Shown here in pieces: positions 25,985 to 35,200 of a stretch of DNA of 64,000 nt. The notes beneath the pieces are model-generated. The model ran no database searches and was not told where the DNA came from. It saw nothing but the letters and a program-made list of their open reading frames with translations. The first letter of the stretch is position 1; each line of letters opens with the position of its first letter. Source of the stretch: Flavilitoribacter nigricans DSM 23189 = NBRC 102662 (lineage in GTDB: Bacteria; Bacteroidota; Bacteroidia; Chitinophagales; Saprospiraceae); the NCBI RefSeq assembly GCF_002646595.1, contig NZ_PDUD01000031.1, positions 62,001 through 126,000 of the forward strand, written 5' to 3'. The position numbers and the translations under genes are program-made.

Positions 25985-26322
25985 TTATTTTTATCAGCGA
26001 AATACATCTGCCTGATCTTTTCAGCTTTCGCAATTTCTTTCTTTGCTACTTTATCCGTTTTCTTTATGATCCCGTGTGTTGAAACGACCAGTGTTTCTTC
26101 TCCATCCTCTTTGTCCCAAAAAGCCAATAAACGAACCTGGATCTTATTGAATCGGGTTCTGAATTCCCAGATTTCTGCATTTAGTTTTTTAAACAACTTC
26201 GGATCATTAATGTAGCGGGACTTATCAATATTATAAATAACTTTTTCCCGGGTCTTTTCATCTAGCTTTTCAAGAAAATCCATTGCCTCCATCAGAAAGA
26301 TGACATTGTATTTTGGAACCAT
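25981..26322 (-). CDS. higB: HigB/RelE-superfamily toxin (Gp49-like)
   Basis: A 113-residue protein of the phage-derived Gp49-like/HigB group. Diagnostic pieces are LKKLNAEIWEFRTRF-type strands (residues about 43-57: KKLNAEIWEFRTRFN), VRLLAFWDKED and the closing THGIIKKTDKVAKKEIAKAEKIR. These toxins are usually ribosome-dependent mRNA interferases. The conserved basic and His residues look intact, so it is probably functional. It is the first gene of a three-gene unit with the antitoxin and the ankyrin protein. Confidence 0.88.
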   Translation of the reverse strand: MVPKYNVIFLMEAMDFLEKLDEKTREKVIYNIDKSRYINDPKLFKKLNAEIWEFRTRFNKIQVRLLAFWDKEDGEETLVVSTHGIIKKTDKVAKKEIAKAEKIRQMYFADKNK

Positions 26323-26353
26323 ATGCGCGTTATTGTAATAGCTTAAAAATACA

Positions 26354-26379
26354 AAAAGTTTCCTTTAGAGGAAACTTTT
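26354..26379. promoter_or_regulatory. Candidate HigA operator, 26-bp inverted repeat
   Basis: Arms AAAAGTTTCC and GGAAACTTTT (10 bp, perfect) flank a 6-base centre, 32 bases before the toxin start codon. The position fits an autoregulatory operator. On the minus strand it is not followed by a T-tract that would suggest a terminator. Confidence 0.55.
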
Positions 26380-26814
26380 ATTATAATTTAACTTATACTG
26401 CATACTGGAAACATCATAAGATCTAACTGGAAAAATGATCACAGTTTAACAGAGTCACCATACAGAAGTCATTCTTGAATCCATCAAAATGCTACCGGGA
26501 TCCCGAGCGATGAGATTTCCAAACAAGCGCTTATTTATCTACCTTCGTCAAGTCAAATTATACTGCATAACGTCAGACTTTGTGTATTTGATATTCCTCC
26601 TCCGCCCTGCCCGTACGGGCCCGTTCTGGGCGGGCACCTCCTCCCGAGGAGGATAGCACCTTGCTTAATGGATGGTTGTGCTCCACCCCGGTACGGGCCG
26701 TATGGCTGGGGGAGCTGGCCGAAGTTCTGAGGGGGATCTTCATTTGCACAAAATCACATGTTGTCAAGTATAGAACGAAAACAATTATCTGCATAATAAC
26801 AAAAAACGCACCTT
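26380..26814. other. Intergenic region with a 12-bp direct repeat and a GC-rich structured block
   Basis: TTATACTGCATA occurs at 26393-26404 and again at 26558-26569. From 26600 to 26740 the composition jumps to very GC-rich with nested hairpins: GCCCGTACGGGC (26609-26620), GCCC-GTTCT-GGGC (26619-26631) and CCTCCT-CCCG-AGGAGG (26637-26652). Frames across it look like shadows. It resembles dispersed intergenic repeats of Bacteroidota, but only one copy is in the window. No promoter matching TAnnTTTG was found for lpxD. Confidence 0.5.
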
Positions 26815-27858
26815 ATGAAATTTACCGCCGCCCAGATCGCAGCCGTATTGAAAGGAAAGATAGAAGGAGATGAAAACGCCGAAGTGAGCAATGTCTCCCG
26901 CATTGAAGGTGGCGCGCCGGGAACGATCTCCTTCCTGGCCAATCCCAAATACACCCAATATATCTATACCACTGACGCCAGTATCGTGATCGTCAATGAG
27001 GACTTCGAAGCCACGGCTCCCATCAGGGCTACGCTGATCCGGGTAGCCAATGCGGAAAATGCCTTTGCCCAACTCCTCGAGATGTACAACGAGGTCAAAC
27101 TGGCCAAGAGCGGCATTTCCGAACAATCCTACATCGCGGAATCGGCCACGGTGGGAGCGGACGCCTACGTTGGGGAATTTGCGGTGATAGCCGACAATGC
27201 CCGCATCGGTAAAAATGTCAAGATCTACCCGCAGGTCTATGTGGGAGAGAACGTCACCATCGGCGACAACACGGTGCTTTTTGCCGGTGTGAAGATCTAC
27301 TCCGACTGTGTCATCGGCAACGACTGCATCCTCCATTCGGGTACGGTGGTCGGCAGTGACGGTTTCCGCTTTGCCCTGCAGGACGGCGGCAAAAAGATCC
27401 CGCAAATCGGTAATGTCGTTCTCGGCAACAATGTAGAACTGGGTTCCAACTGTTCCATCGACCGCGCTACGCTCGGTTCCACCATACTGCGGGATGGGGT
27501 CAAGCTGGATAATCTGGTGCACATCGCCCACAATGTGGAGATCAAAGAAAACAGCTATCTGGCGGCCCACAATGTGGTGGCCGGTTCTACGGTTATTGGG
27601 AAGAACTGTATGTTTAGCGGACAGGTTGGGGTCATTGATCACCTGGTGATCGCGGACAATACTATGCTGGCCGCCCAGTCGGGCGTATCCAAAAGTATCC
27701 GGAAACCCGGTTCGGTGCAAATGGGCAGTCCGTCTATGGATGTGATGAAATACCGGAAAAACTATATTCATTTCCGCAACCTGGACAGCCTCGTTGAGCG
27801 GGTAAGTGAACTGGAAAAAATGCTGGCCGAAATGGATACCCAAAAGAGCGGGTCCTAA
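26815..27858 (+). CDS. lpxD: UDP-3-O-acylglucosamine N-acyltransferase
   Basis: A 347-residue enzyme of normal length. Residues 1-100 are the LpxD uridine-binding domain ([23 protein letters not shown]); from about 105 a left-handed beta-helix of hexapeptide repeats follows ([28 protein letters not shown]-like), with the catalytic His in [11 protein letters not shown] and a C-terminal helix. It adds the N-linked 3-hydroxyacyl chain in lipid A synthesis in the cytoplasm, which indicates an LPS-bearing outer membrane. It stands apart from other lipid A genes here. Confidence 0.95.
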   Translation: MKFTAAQIAAVLKGKIEGDENAEVSNVSRIEGGAPGTISFLANPKYTQYIYTTDASIVIVNEDFEATAPIRATLIRVANAENAFAQLLEMYNEVKLAKSGISEQSYIAESATVGADAYVGEFAVIADNARIGKNVKIYPQVYVGENVTIGDNTVLFAGVKIYSDCVIGNDCILHSGTVVGSDGFRFALQDGGKKIPQIGNVVLGNNVELGSNCSIDRATLGSTILRDGVKLDNLVHIAHNVEIKENSYLAAHNVVAGSTVIGKNCMFSGQVGVIDHLVIADNTMLAAQSGVSKSIRKPGSVQMGSPSMDVMKYRKNYIHFRNLDSLVERVSELEKMLAEMDTQKSGS

Positions 27859-27865
27859 ATAATAG

Positions 27866-28585
27866 TTAGCAGATCTCCATTTTTTCGCAGATCGCATCGT
27901 GAAGTTCCCGGGCCTTGATCCCGGTATCTTGGTAAACGTATTCCAGGGTCTTCCAGAAGTAAGCCTGCTGTTCTACCAGATGCTGAAAACGCTTGTCCTG
28001 CCGGATAAATTCCACATCATCCGGCCGGGCACCGTAATACGCCCAACCGGAGAAATGATCCAGGTAATAGGCCCGCAAGTCCTCGCGGGCCAGATCGGCC
28101 TGGCCTTCGTATTCGTAAATGTAGGGGACGTGTAATTCATAATAAGCCAGCATCTGCTGGCGGATCTCCGGGTCGCTGATCAGATCAAAACCCAGCGACT
28201 TCAGCTCCTCGAACTTCGGCCGGCTCGTCGGAATAAAAAAGACGAAGTTGGCCAGATTTCTGAAATGTTGATCCAGGGTATCGTGATAGGGCCGGTCGGA
28301 TTGCAGGAAGGTGTCGATCACCCCGATCGATGCGGACCATTCGATCATGGCCTCCCGGTTTTCCTGGATATCATGGATCTCGAGCAGCAAAGCTTTCTGG
28401 AAATCTTCCAGAAAAGTCTTTTCCTTTTTCCGCCATTTTCGCTCCTCCACCGCACTGTTCAGCGAAAGAGCGATCAGTAAACCGATGACGATCAGCACTA
28501 CCTCACCCAGCGCGTGCAGGAGATAACGTTTCCAGGGTAACTTATTCATGAGAGCATTTTGTAAACGGCGCAATGACCCGAACAT
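27866..28585 (-). CDS. DUF6090-family membrane protein
   Basis: From ATG 28585 the protein has 239 residues: a short basic lead (MFGSLRRLQNALMNKLPWKRYL), one membrane helix (EVVLIVIGLLIALSLN, about residues 25-40) and a helical soluble part. The lead-plus-helix pattern is characteristic of the DUF6090 family, common in marine Bacteroidota and often in several copies; function unknown. The longer frame to 28657 adds no conserved sequence. It is convergent with lpxD, with only 7 bases between stop codons, and a mobile-element-like repeat lies upstream of its start. Confidence 0.72.
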   Translation of the reverse strand: MFGSLRRLQNALMNKLPWKRYLLHALGEVVLIVIGLLIALSLNSAVEERKWRKKEKTFLEDFQKALLLEIHDIQENREAMIEWSASIGVIDTFLQSDRPYHDTLDQHFRNLANFVFFIPTSRPKFEELKSLGFDLISDPEIRQQMLAYYELHVPYIYEYEGQADLAREDLRAYYLDHFSGWAYYGARPDDVEFIRQDKRFQHLVEQQAYFWKTLEYVYQDTGIKARELHDAICEKMEIC

Positions 28586-28689
28586 ACCTTTTCCTTTTAT
28601 CCGATCAAAGATAGCGTAACCTTTGGCTAACACCACGTCTTTAGATCCGGTGAGCAACTGTCAGAAAGATGAACATTGCGCCGTTTACC

Positions 28690-28907
28690 CCCTATAGCTG
28701 CTAGGGCTGTTCAGTTCTCAAATTATTGAATATAAAAAATGGCAATTTCAATGGCAATAGCAATTTCAATAACTCAACATCAGGCGAAAAGGTCAAAATC
28801 GGAGCAGAAAGCTGCCTTTTGCTTGCTATTGCTATTGTGCTTGACATTGTAATTGAAAAATTCGCATTGCGTTTTTATAGAACTGAACAGCCCTGCCCTA
28901 TAGCTGC
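28690..28907. mobile_element. MITE-like element with 16-bp perfect terminal inverted repeats and 12-bp flanking direct repeats
   Basis: AGGGCTGTTCAGTTCT at 28703-28718 is repeated exactly in inverse at 28879-28894, bounding 192 bases with no gene. The 12-base sequence CCCTATAGCTGC occurs immediately outside on both sides (28690-28701 and 28896-28907), as expected of a target-site duplication. Inside, CAATAGCAAT (28755-28764) pairs with ATTGCTATTG (28828-28837). The internal part is related to the repeat at 8081-8216. No transposase frame is present, so it would be non-autonomous. Confidence 0.8.
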
Positions 28908-28935
28908 GGAGCGTAATTGGAGAATCCCCAAAGAT

Positions 28936-30678
28936 CTAATCAGTTAACTGCTCCAGTACCGAGCCACACTTCATCATCTTTTCTCCGAAATAGGGGTTAC
29001 GGATCGTTTCTTCGTTACTGATCCAGTCGGCACCCTCATTATCGAACGCCATAGGACAGTGCTGTACGTAGAGCGCCTCGCCCTCCGCACCAAAGGCTTT
29101 CACCGTATGGATCAGCGCCTGGGACAGGAAATCGAACTGCCGCCGCTGGGCTTCGATCTCCTCCTGGCCGATCATATTCCGGGAATGCACATCCAGAGCT
29201 TCCAGCTGCTGCATCCAGTACGTGTGGGCGTCCCCTTTGAGTAGCATCATATCCACCCCTTCCAGGCGATCCCGGAAATTGCCGGCAGCTTGGGTGACGG
29301 CCTGCGGGTCGGTATTGACGAAAGCATCCTTGAGTGCGAGGTAAGCCAGCGCCAGCGCTCCGACCTGTTCTTTGAAAGCCGATGGCGTTTCCGCCCGGTA
29401 GTCAGGCACCGCCATTTCCATGACCATGTCCTGCCCCTGGACCTGAACATCGCGGTTCATCATACTCAGCTGGTTGTTGAGCTGGGCGGCCGCATCTATC
29501 GAAAAAGCGCCGTTGGTCACGACCCGGTCGCCGGGCTGCAGCCCCTCCCGGATCAGGTATTGATTGCCCACCCGGTCGCCCAGCGTGACTTCCCGGTACT
29601 CGTAGGAAGGTACCTCCATATTCGGTACTTCCACGTAGACCACCGAGCGATCTCCCGTCCACAGAACGGCGGTTTTCGGTACGCTGATCTCCGCACCGGC
29701 TTCTCCCCGGCGCAGGGCGATCTGGCCCCGAACGAACATTTCCGGTTTCAGGACACCACCGGGATTGTTGATCTCCGCCCGGGTGGCCGCTACCCGCGTA
29801 CCGGCATTGATGAGCGGATCGATAAAGGAAAGGGAGGCGGTAAACTTCCGCCCCGGCAAAGCGGGGGTGGAGAACAGCACCCGATCCCCTACCTTAATAT
29901 TGGCGAGATCTTCCTCGTAGGCATCAAACAGCACCCAAAGGCGGCCGAGGTCAGCCAGGGTAAACAAAGCTTCTCCCTGTTTGATGTAATCGCCGACATT
30001 CACGCGTTTATCCATTACCACTCCGGCCCGGTCGGCGTAGATCGTTACATTGCTGATGATCTCTCCGGAGCTCTGGATCTGCTGAATGGTCGCTTCGTCG
30101 ATCTTCCAGTTGCGAAGTTTCTGCCGGCTGGCTTCGGCCAGATCCATATTGGTACCCGCAAAGCGCAGGGCTTCCAGCAATTCCTTCTGGGCGGTGACCA
30201 GCTCCGGGGAGTAGACCGTAGCCAGTTTTTGCCCGGCCTTTACCCGTTCGCCGGTGAAGGTAACGAAAAGCTGCTCGATCCGTCCGGGTACATGGGCAAC
30301 CTGGGAAGCCGCCCGCCGTTCGTCGGCTTTGATCTTTCCGTTGAGTTCCAGCGTATCGCCGGTGGCGGTAGCCGTACCCACCTCGGTGGTGGCAATGCGG
30401 GCCAGCGCTACGGCCTGTTCGGTCATTTTCAATACCAGCGGATCATCGGACATATTCTGGTCCAGCGGGATCAGATCCATTTCACAGATCGGGCAGATCC
30501 CGGGTTCCGGCTGGCGGATCTGGGGGTGCATCGAACAGGTCCAGATTTCCGCCCCCCCGGCAGTTGCTGTCATGTCGTGTTGGTGTTCCTCTACGGGCAC
30601 TGCCTCATTTCCACCAAACAGCAAATACCCCAGGCCGAGCCCACCAAGCATCGCGAATAGAATATATAACCATTTCAT
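28936..30678 (-). CDS. cusB: CusB-type periplasmic adaptor of heavy-metal RND efflux
   Basis: From ATG 30678 (580 residues). An N-terminal membrane anchor is followed by a heavy-metal-binding domain (WTCSMHPQIRQPEPGICPICEMDLIP, split here as WTCSMHPQIR and GICPICEMDL, about residues 46-71), a barrel-sandwich hybrid/HlyD-like adaptor core, and a C-terminal DUF3347-type domain with HCPMAFDNEGADW and NPYFGEKMMKCG, which carries further Cys/Met/His ligands. It should link the inner-membrane pump to the TolC-like protein and hand over copper or silver. It is the last gene of the efflux operon. Copper/silver specificity is inferred from the Cys, Met and His content. Confidence 0.9.
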   Translation of the reverse strand: MKWLYILFAMLGGLGLGYLLFGGNEAVPVEEHQHDMTATAGGAEIWTCSMHPQIRQPEPGICPICEMDLIPLDQNMSDDPLVLKMTEQAVALARIATTEVGTATATGDTLELNGKIKADERRAASQVAHVPGRIEQLFVTFTGERVKAGQKLATVYSPELVTAQKELLEALRFAGTNMDLAEASRQKLRNWKIDEATIQQIQSSGEIISNVTIYADRAGVVMDKRVNVGDYIKQGEALFTLADLGRLWVLFDAYEEDLANIKVGDRVLFSTPALPGRKFTASLSFIDPLINAGTRVAATRAEINNPGGVLKPEMFVRGQIALRRGEAGAEISVPKTAVLWTGDRSVVYVEVPNMEVPSYEYREVTLGDRVGNQYLIREGLQPGDRVVTNGAFSIDAAAQLNNQLSMMNRDVQVQGQDMVMEMAVPDYRAETPSAFKEQVGALALAYLALKDAFVNTDPQAVTQAAGNFRDRLEGVDMMLLKGDAHTYWMQQLEALDVHSRNMIGQEEIEAQRRQFDFLSQALIHTVKAFGAEGEALYVQHCPMAFDNEGADWISNEETIRNPYFGEKMMKCGSVLEQLTD

Positions 30679-30762
30679 AATTGTTGTTTTTTGTGTAATC
30701 ACCACTTTGCTGTAAGGCCAGTTGGTGAAAGCTGAAAAATCTTTCGTTTGTACCAGCTGCTG

Positions 30763-32079
30763 CTAAAAGAGCAGATAAAACCGTAGATCCGCCATCACAA
30801 TATGCATCCGGATCAGGGAAGCCAGGTGGCGTTCCTTGTATCCGATCAGTTTTTCCTGTAGCTGTAATAATTCTTCAAACGAACGTTTCCCGTTCGCATA
30901 ATCCGTCTGGGCGACCCGCAGCGTTGTCCGCAACAAATAAGCCTGTTCGTCCAGAAAATCGATCTCACTCTGGGCGGACCGATAATTCGTCAGCGCCATC
31001 TCCACCATCGACCGGAAAGCATTCAACTGATCCAGCTGGTGCTGATCCAGGGCCTGGATACGCAGGGCTTCTTCCTGTTCTTTGGCCCGGTACTTTCCCT
31101 TATTCAGTGGAATAGTCATCATCACGTGCGGCATGAGAATGTCCCGGCCGTTACCCATCGGATCCGCATCGGTACGCTTCCCTACCAGAAAATAATCGAG
31201 ACCGACGGTGAAATCCGGTTTACTGTCCAGGTCACTGACCGCCAAGGCCTGTCGGGAAACCTCCTGTTGCAATTCCAGAATGCGCAGCATCGGGTGGTCC
31301 GTGGTGATCCGGGTGAGCAGATCCTCCAGGTTTACCGGCAATTCGGGAATGCCCATAAAGCCCGTAATGGTTACTCCGGCATTGGACGGACGGCCCAGAA
31401 CCCGGTTGATCTCCGCCTGTGGTTTGGATTTTTCGATCTCCAGCTGGGTCATCTTCTGCTGCAGTTCGTTGCGTTGCAGTTGGATCCGGTAGACGTCTAC
31501 CGTCCCACCCCGGTTATTCTCCACTTTAGCCAGCGCTACTTCTTCGAGACTTTCGTAGATCTCGAGCTGTTCCTCTATTACTTCCTGGAGCTTGTTGAGC
31601 CGGTATAGTTCCAGCCAGGATTTTCGCAGGTTTTGCTCCAGCACCAGTTTGCGGGCAGCCACCTTTTCCAGCAGCGGAGCCGCCCGGGCCAGAGCCAGAT
31701 CCTTTTGGGCTTCCAATTTTCCCGGCCAGGGTAGTTTCTGGTTGAAGATCCACCAGAATCGCTGTGGCCCCAGACGGGTTTCCGGAGGCAGCATAAACCA
31801 ACCTAATTTCAGATCCGGGTCCGGCAACTGACTTACCTGGGGAGCGATCTGCAGTGCAGCCCGGTACTCGAGCTCCAGGGCCTTCAATTCCGGATTATTC
31901 TCCGGGATCGCCGCCAGCAGGGTATCCAGAGGCTGTCCGGCCAGACCAAATGCCGGCAACAGGAACAGGCAACCCAGCCCGAGCCGCCGGATCAGGGAAT
32001 ACACCGCATCACCAGCAGTGCCGGCTCCCCAAAGCCGCCATTCCGAAAGCGGCAATTTATGATTTGCAATTTTGTTCAT
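30763..32079 (-). CDS. cusC: TolC-like outer-membrane efflux protein (CusC-type)
   Basis: From ATG 32079 the protein has 438 residues with a signal-like segment (LGLGCLFLLPAFGLAGQ). It shows the two-repeat coiled-coil pattern of OMF proteins: ALELEYRAALQIAPQVSQLPDPDL, NLRKSWLELYRLNKLQEVIEEQL, and later RSFEELLQLQEKLIGYKERHL. The frame is open to 32256 and would overlap cusA, but the extension lacks conserved sequence. It lies between pump and adaptor genes and presumably forms the exit duct of the same complex. Confidence 0.86.
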   Translation of the reverse strand: MNKIANHKLPLSEWRLWGAGTAGDAVYSLIRRLGLGCLFLLPAFGLAGQPLDTLLAAIPENNPELKALELEYRAALQIAPQVSQLPDPDLKLGWFMLPPETRLGPQRFWWIFNQKLPWPGKLEAQKDLALARAAPLLEKVAARKLVLEQNLRKSWLELYRLNKLQEVIEEQLEIYESLEEVALAKVENNRGGTVDVYRIQLQRNELQQKMTQLEIEKSKPQAEINRVLGRPSNAGVTITGFMGIPELPVNLEDLLTRITTDHPMLRILELQQEVSRQALAVSDLDSKPDFTVGLDYFLVGKRTDADPMGNGRDILMPHVMMTIPLNKGKYRAKEQEEALRIQALDQHQLDQLNAFRSMVEMALTNYRSAQSEIDFLDEQAYLLRTTLRVAQTDYANGKRSFEELLQLQEKLIGYKERHLASLIRMHIVMADLRFYLLF

Positions 32080-32201
32080 GATCTCTCTTATTAGACAGTA
32101 CCCTTCCGCCAGAACGATACCGCTTTGGGGCTGCCCCCGGCCTGGTGCCGGAGATATCAGCCCGTATTTGGGAATTGTTAATCCGGGAACAACGCCCCGT
32201 C

Positions 32202-35200
32202 CTATGCCGCCGAAGTCCCCCGCCGGCGTTTGAATTTCAAATTCGTCTCTTTCCACAGGGAAAACAGCACCGGTACCGTAAACATGGTGACCACCTGCAG
32301 CAACATGCCTCCAAATGAAGGGATCGCCATCGGCAGCATGATATCCGCGCCCCGTCCCGTAGAGGTAAGGATGGGCAGCAGCGCCAGTATGGTCGTAGCG
32401 GTGGTCATCATGGCCGGACGCACCCGGCGCAGACCGCCTTCCAGTACGGCATCGCGGATCTCGGGCACAGTTTCCGGATCATTGCGCCGGAAGCTATCTT
32501 TGAGAAAAGTAGCCACCAGTACGCCGTCATCGGTTGCAATACCGAAAAGCGCTAAAAATCCTACCCAGACCGCCACACTGAGGTTAATGTTCTGCATCTG
32601 GAAAAGGGATCGCATATTCGTACCCAGGAAATCGAAATTGAAGAACCAGTCCTGTCCGTACAGCCAGATCATGATGAAACCGCCCGAGAAAGCGACGAAT
32701 ACCCCGGTGAACACCATAGCGGTGATCGCCACGGAACGAAACTGAAAGTACAGAATCAGGAAGATCATTCCGAGCGCGATCGGCAAAACGATACTCAGGC
32801 GTTTGCTCGCCCGCAGTTGCTGCTCGTAGGTACCGGCAAAACGGTAGCTGATGCCCGGAGGTATATCCAACTCACCGGCGTCCGCCTGCTCCTGAATGAG
32901 TCGTTGGGCATTTTCCACAACCTCCACTTCCGCAAATTCTTTCTCCCGGTCGAACAGGACGTAACCGATCAGGAATCCGTCTTCGCTCTTGATCGATTGG
33001 GGGCCCTGCTCGTAGCGGATCTTTACCAGTTGCCCCAGTGGTATCTGCTCACCGGTCCGGGTACTGATCAGAATACGTTTGATCGCTTCCGGATCATCCC
33101 GCATTTCCCGCGGATAACGGATGCGCACCGGGTAGCGCTCGCGCCCCTCGACGGTAGTTGTCATCGGCATCCCGCCGATAGCCGTCTGAATGTAGGTTTG
33201 CACCTCATCGATCCGTAGACCGTAACGGGCAATAGCCGCCCGGTCAATATCCAGTAGCAGATAGGGCTTGCCCACGATGCGGTCCGCAAAAACGGCAGCG
33301 TCTTTCACGCCGTCCACATCTTTGAGCAATTGTTCGAGTTGCAGCCCGAAATCCTCGATGGTTTTCAGGTCCGGCCCCTGTACCTTGATCCCCATGGGCG
33401 CCCGCATGCCCGTTTGCAGCATGACCAGACGGGTCTCAATGGGTTGCAGTTTCGGTGCGGAGGTTACCCCCGGCAGTTTGGTGACGGCCACAATCTCATT
33501 CCAGATATCATCCGGACTGTGGATGTGATCCCGCCACTGCCGGAAATACTGCCCGTTCTTATCCGGGATTAATTCGTCTTTCTCGTTACGGAGGTATTCC
33601 CCGTTCTCATCAACCGCGTAGCGGATGCGGTGCCCCTGAGCATCGGTTTTGTATTCCGAATGATACAGGATAACGTTTTCGTACATCGACAGTGGGGCCG
33701 GATCCAGCGGACTGTTCACCCGACCGGCTTTACCGACTACCGTTGCCACTTCGGGGATCGCCGTCACGGCCATATCCAGTGCCCGCAGGTTCTTCAGGTT
33801 TTCCTGTACGCCCGAATGGGGCATGGAGGTCGGCATCAACAAAAAGGAACCCTCATCCAGGGAAGGCATGAATTCTTCACCAATCCCCAGGAATACGTTG
33901 TAGCCGGCAAAAACAATGACCGTGACCAGAGCCAGGAACAACAACTTGAAGCGCAGCAAAAAACGCAGTATCGACTCGTAGAAATAGATCACCACCCAAA
34001 ACAGACCGATCAGTACGCCGGCGACAATGGCCACAAACAGGAAATTGGTGCCGATAGACTGGGCTACTCCCAGCGGCATCCAGATCCGGGCGAGGGTAAA
34101 TCCGACCAGTGCCGCCAGCAGAATATTTTTGATCAGATCGATCCGGCTGAGTTGCCGTTCCGACAAGCGATCCTGCAGGCTCACCGTAAACAATCCGAAC
34201 AGGGCGATAATACCGATCATCGCCGCCAGGGTCAGGTCCAGCCAGATCCCCGCGGCCACGGCCGCCACTACCAGTCCGGCATTGAGCAGCCACTGTTGAT
34301 TTTTTTCTTTGGAATTGAATTTAAAGACGGTATGGGCCAGCGCCGGGATCACAGCGATAGCAATGACGATCGCCGCCAGCAAGGCAAAAGTTTTGGTGAA
34401 AGCCAGCGGGCGGAACAGCTTACCTTCGGCGGCCTCCATCGTGAACACCGGTAAAAAGCTGATCACGGTAGTGGCGACGGCGGTGATCACCGCCGAGGCA
34501 ACTTCTACGGTAGCCTGATAAATACTCTCCAGCAGGCTTTCTCCCGGCGGCGCTTCCCGAATTCGGTTGACCATACTTTCCGTCAGTACGATCCCCATAT
34601 CGACCATGGTCCCGATCGCGATGGCAATACCCGATAGCGCTACGATGTTGGCATCCACCCCGAAGTACCGCATGGCGATAAAACACATAAGCACCGCCAC
34701 CGGCAGGGTACCACTCACCAGCAGGGAGGATTGCACATTCAATAGCATCAAAATAACCACAATGATGGTAATGATCACTTCCAGCGACAGGGCTTCCTGC
34801 AGGGTACCGATGGTTTCGTTGATCAGTTGGGTCCGGTCGTAAAAGGGTACGATGGTCACTTTGGACACCGTGCCGTCGGCCAGTTCCTTGCTCGGCAGGC
34901 CCGGGCCCAGTTCGGCGATCTTCGCCTTCACATTATTGATCACCTCCAGGGGATTGGCGCCGTAGCGGGCTACCACTACCCCACCGACCGCTTCGGCCCC
35001 CGATTTATCGAGGAGTCCACGGCGGGTAGCCGGCCCGATATTTACCCGGGCGACATCCCGGACGCGGATGGGCACATTATTGTTAACCGCCACTACACTT
35101 TCCTCAATGTCCTCGATATTGTCGATGTAGCCCAGGCCGCGAACAAAATATTCGGCCAGGTTAATCTCCAGGGTCTGGGCTCCGATGTCCAGATTACTTC

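Noticed and set aside
29290-30660. A 456-codon open frame on the plus strand opposite cusB
   Set aside because: It is antisense to a well-supported efflux adaptor, has low-complexity Gly/Arg/His content and no recognisable domain. Similar long antisense frames (1970-2779, 33630-34454, 15028-15756, 19741-20583) are shadows of real genes.
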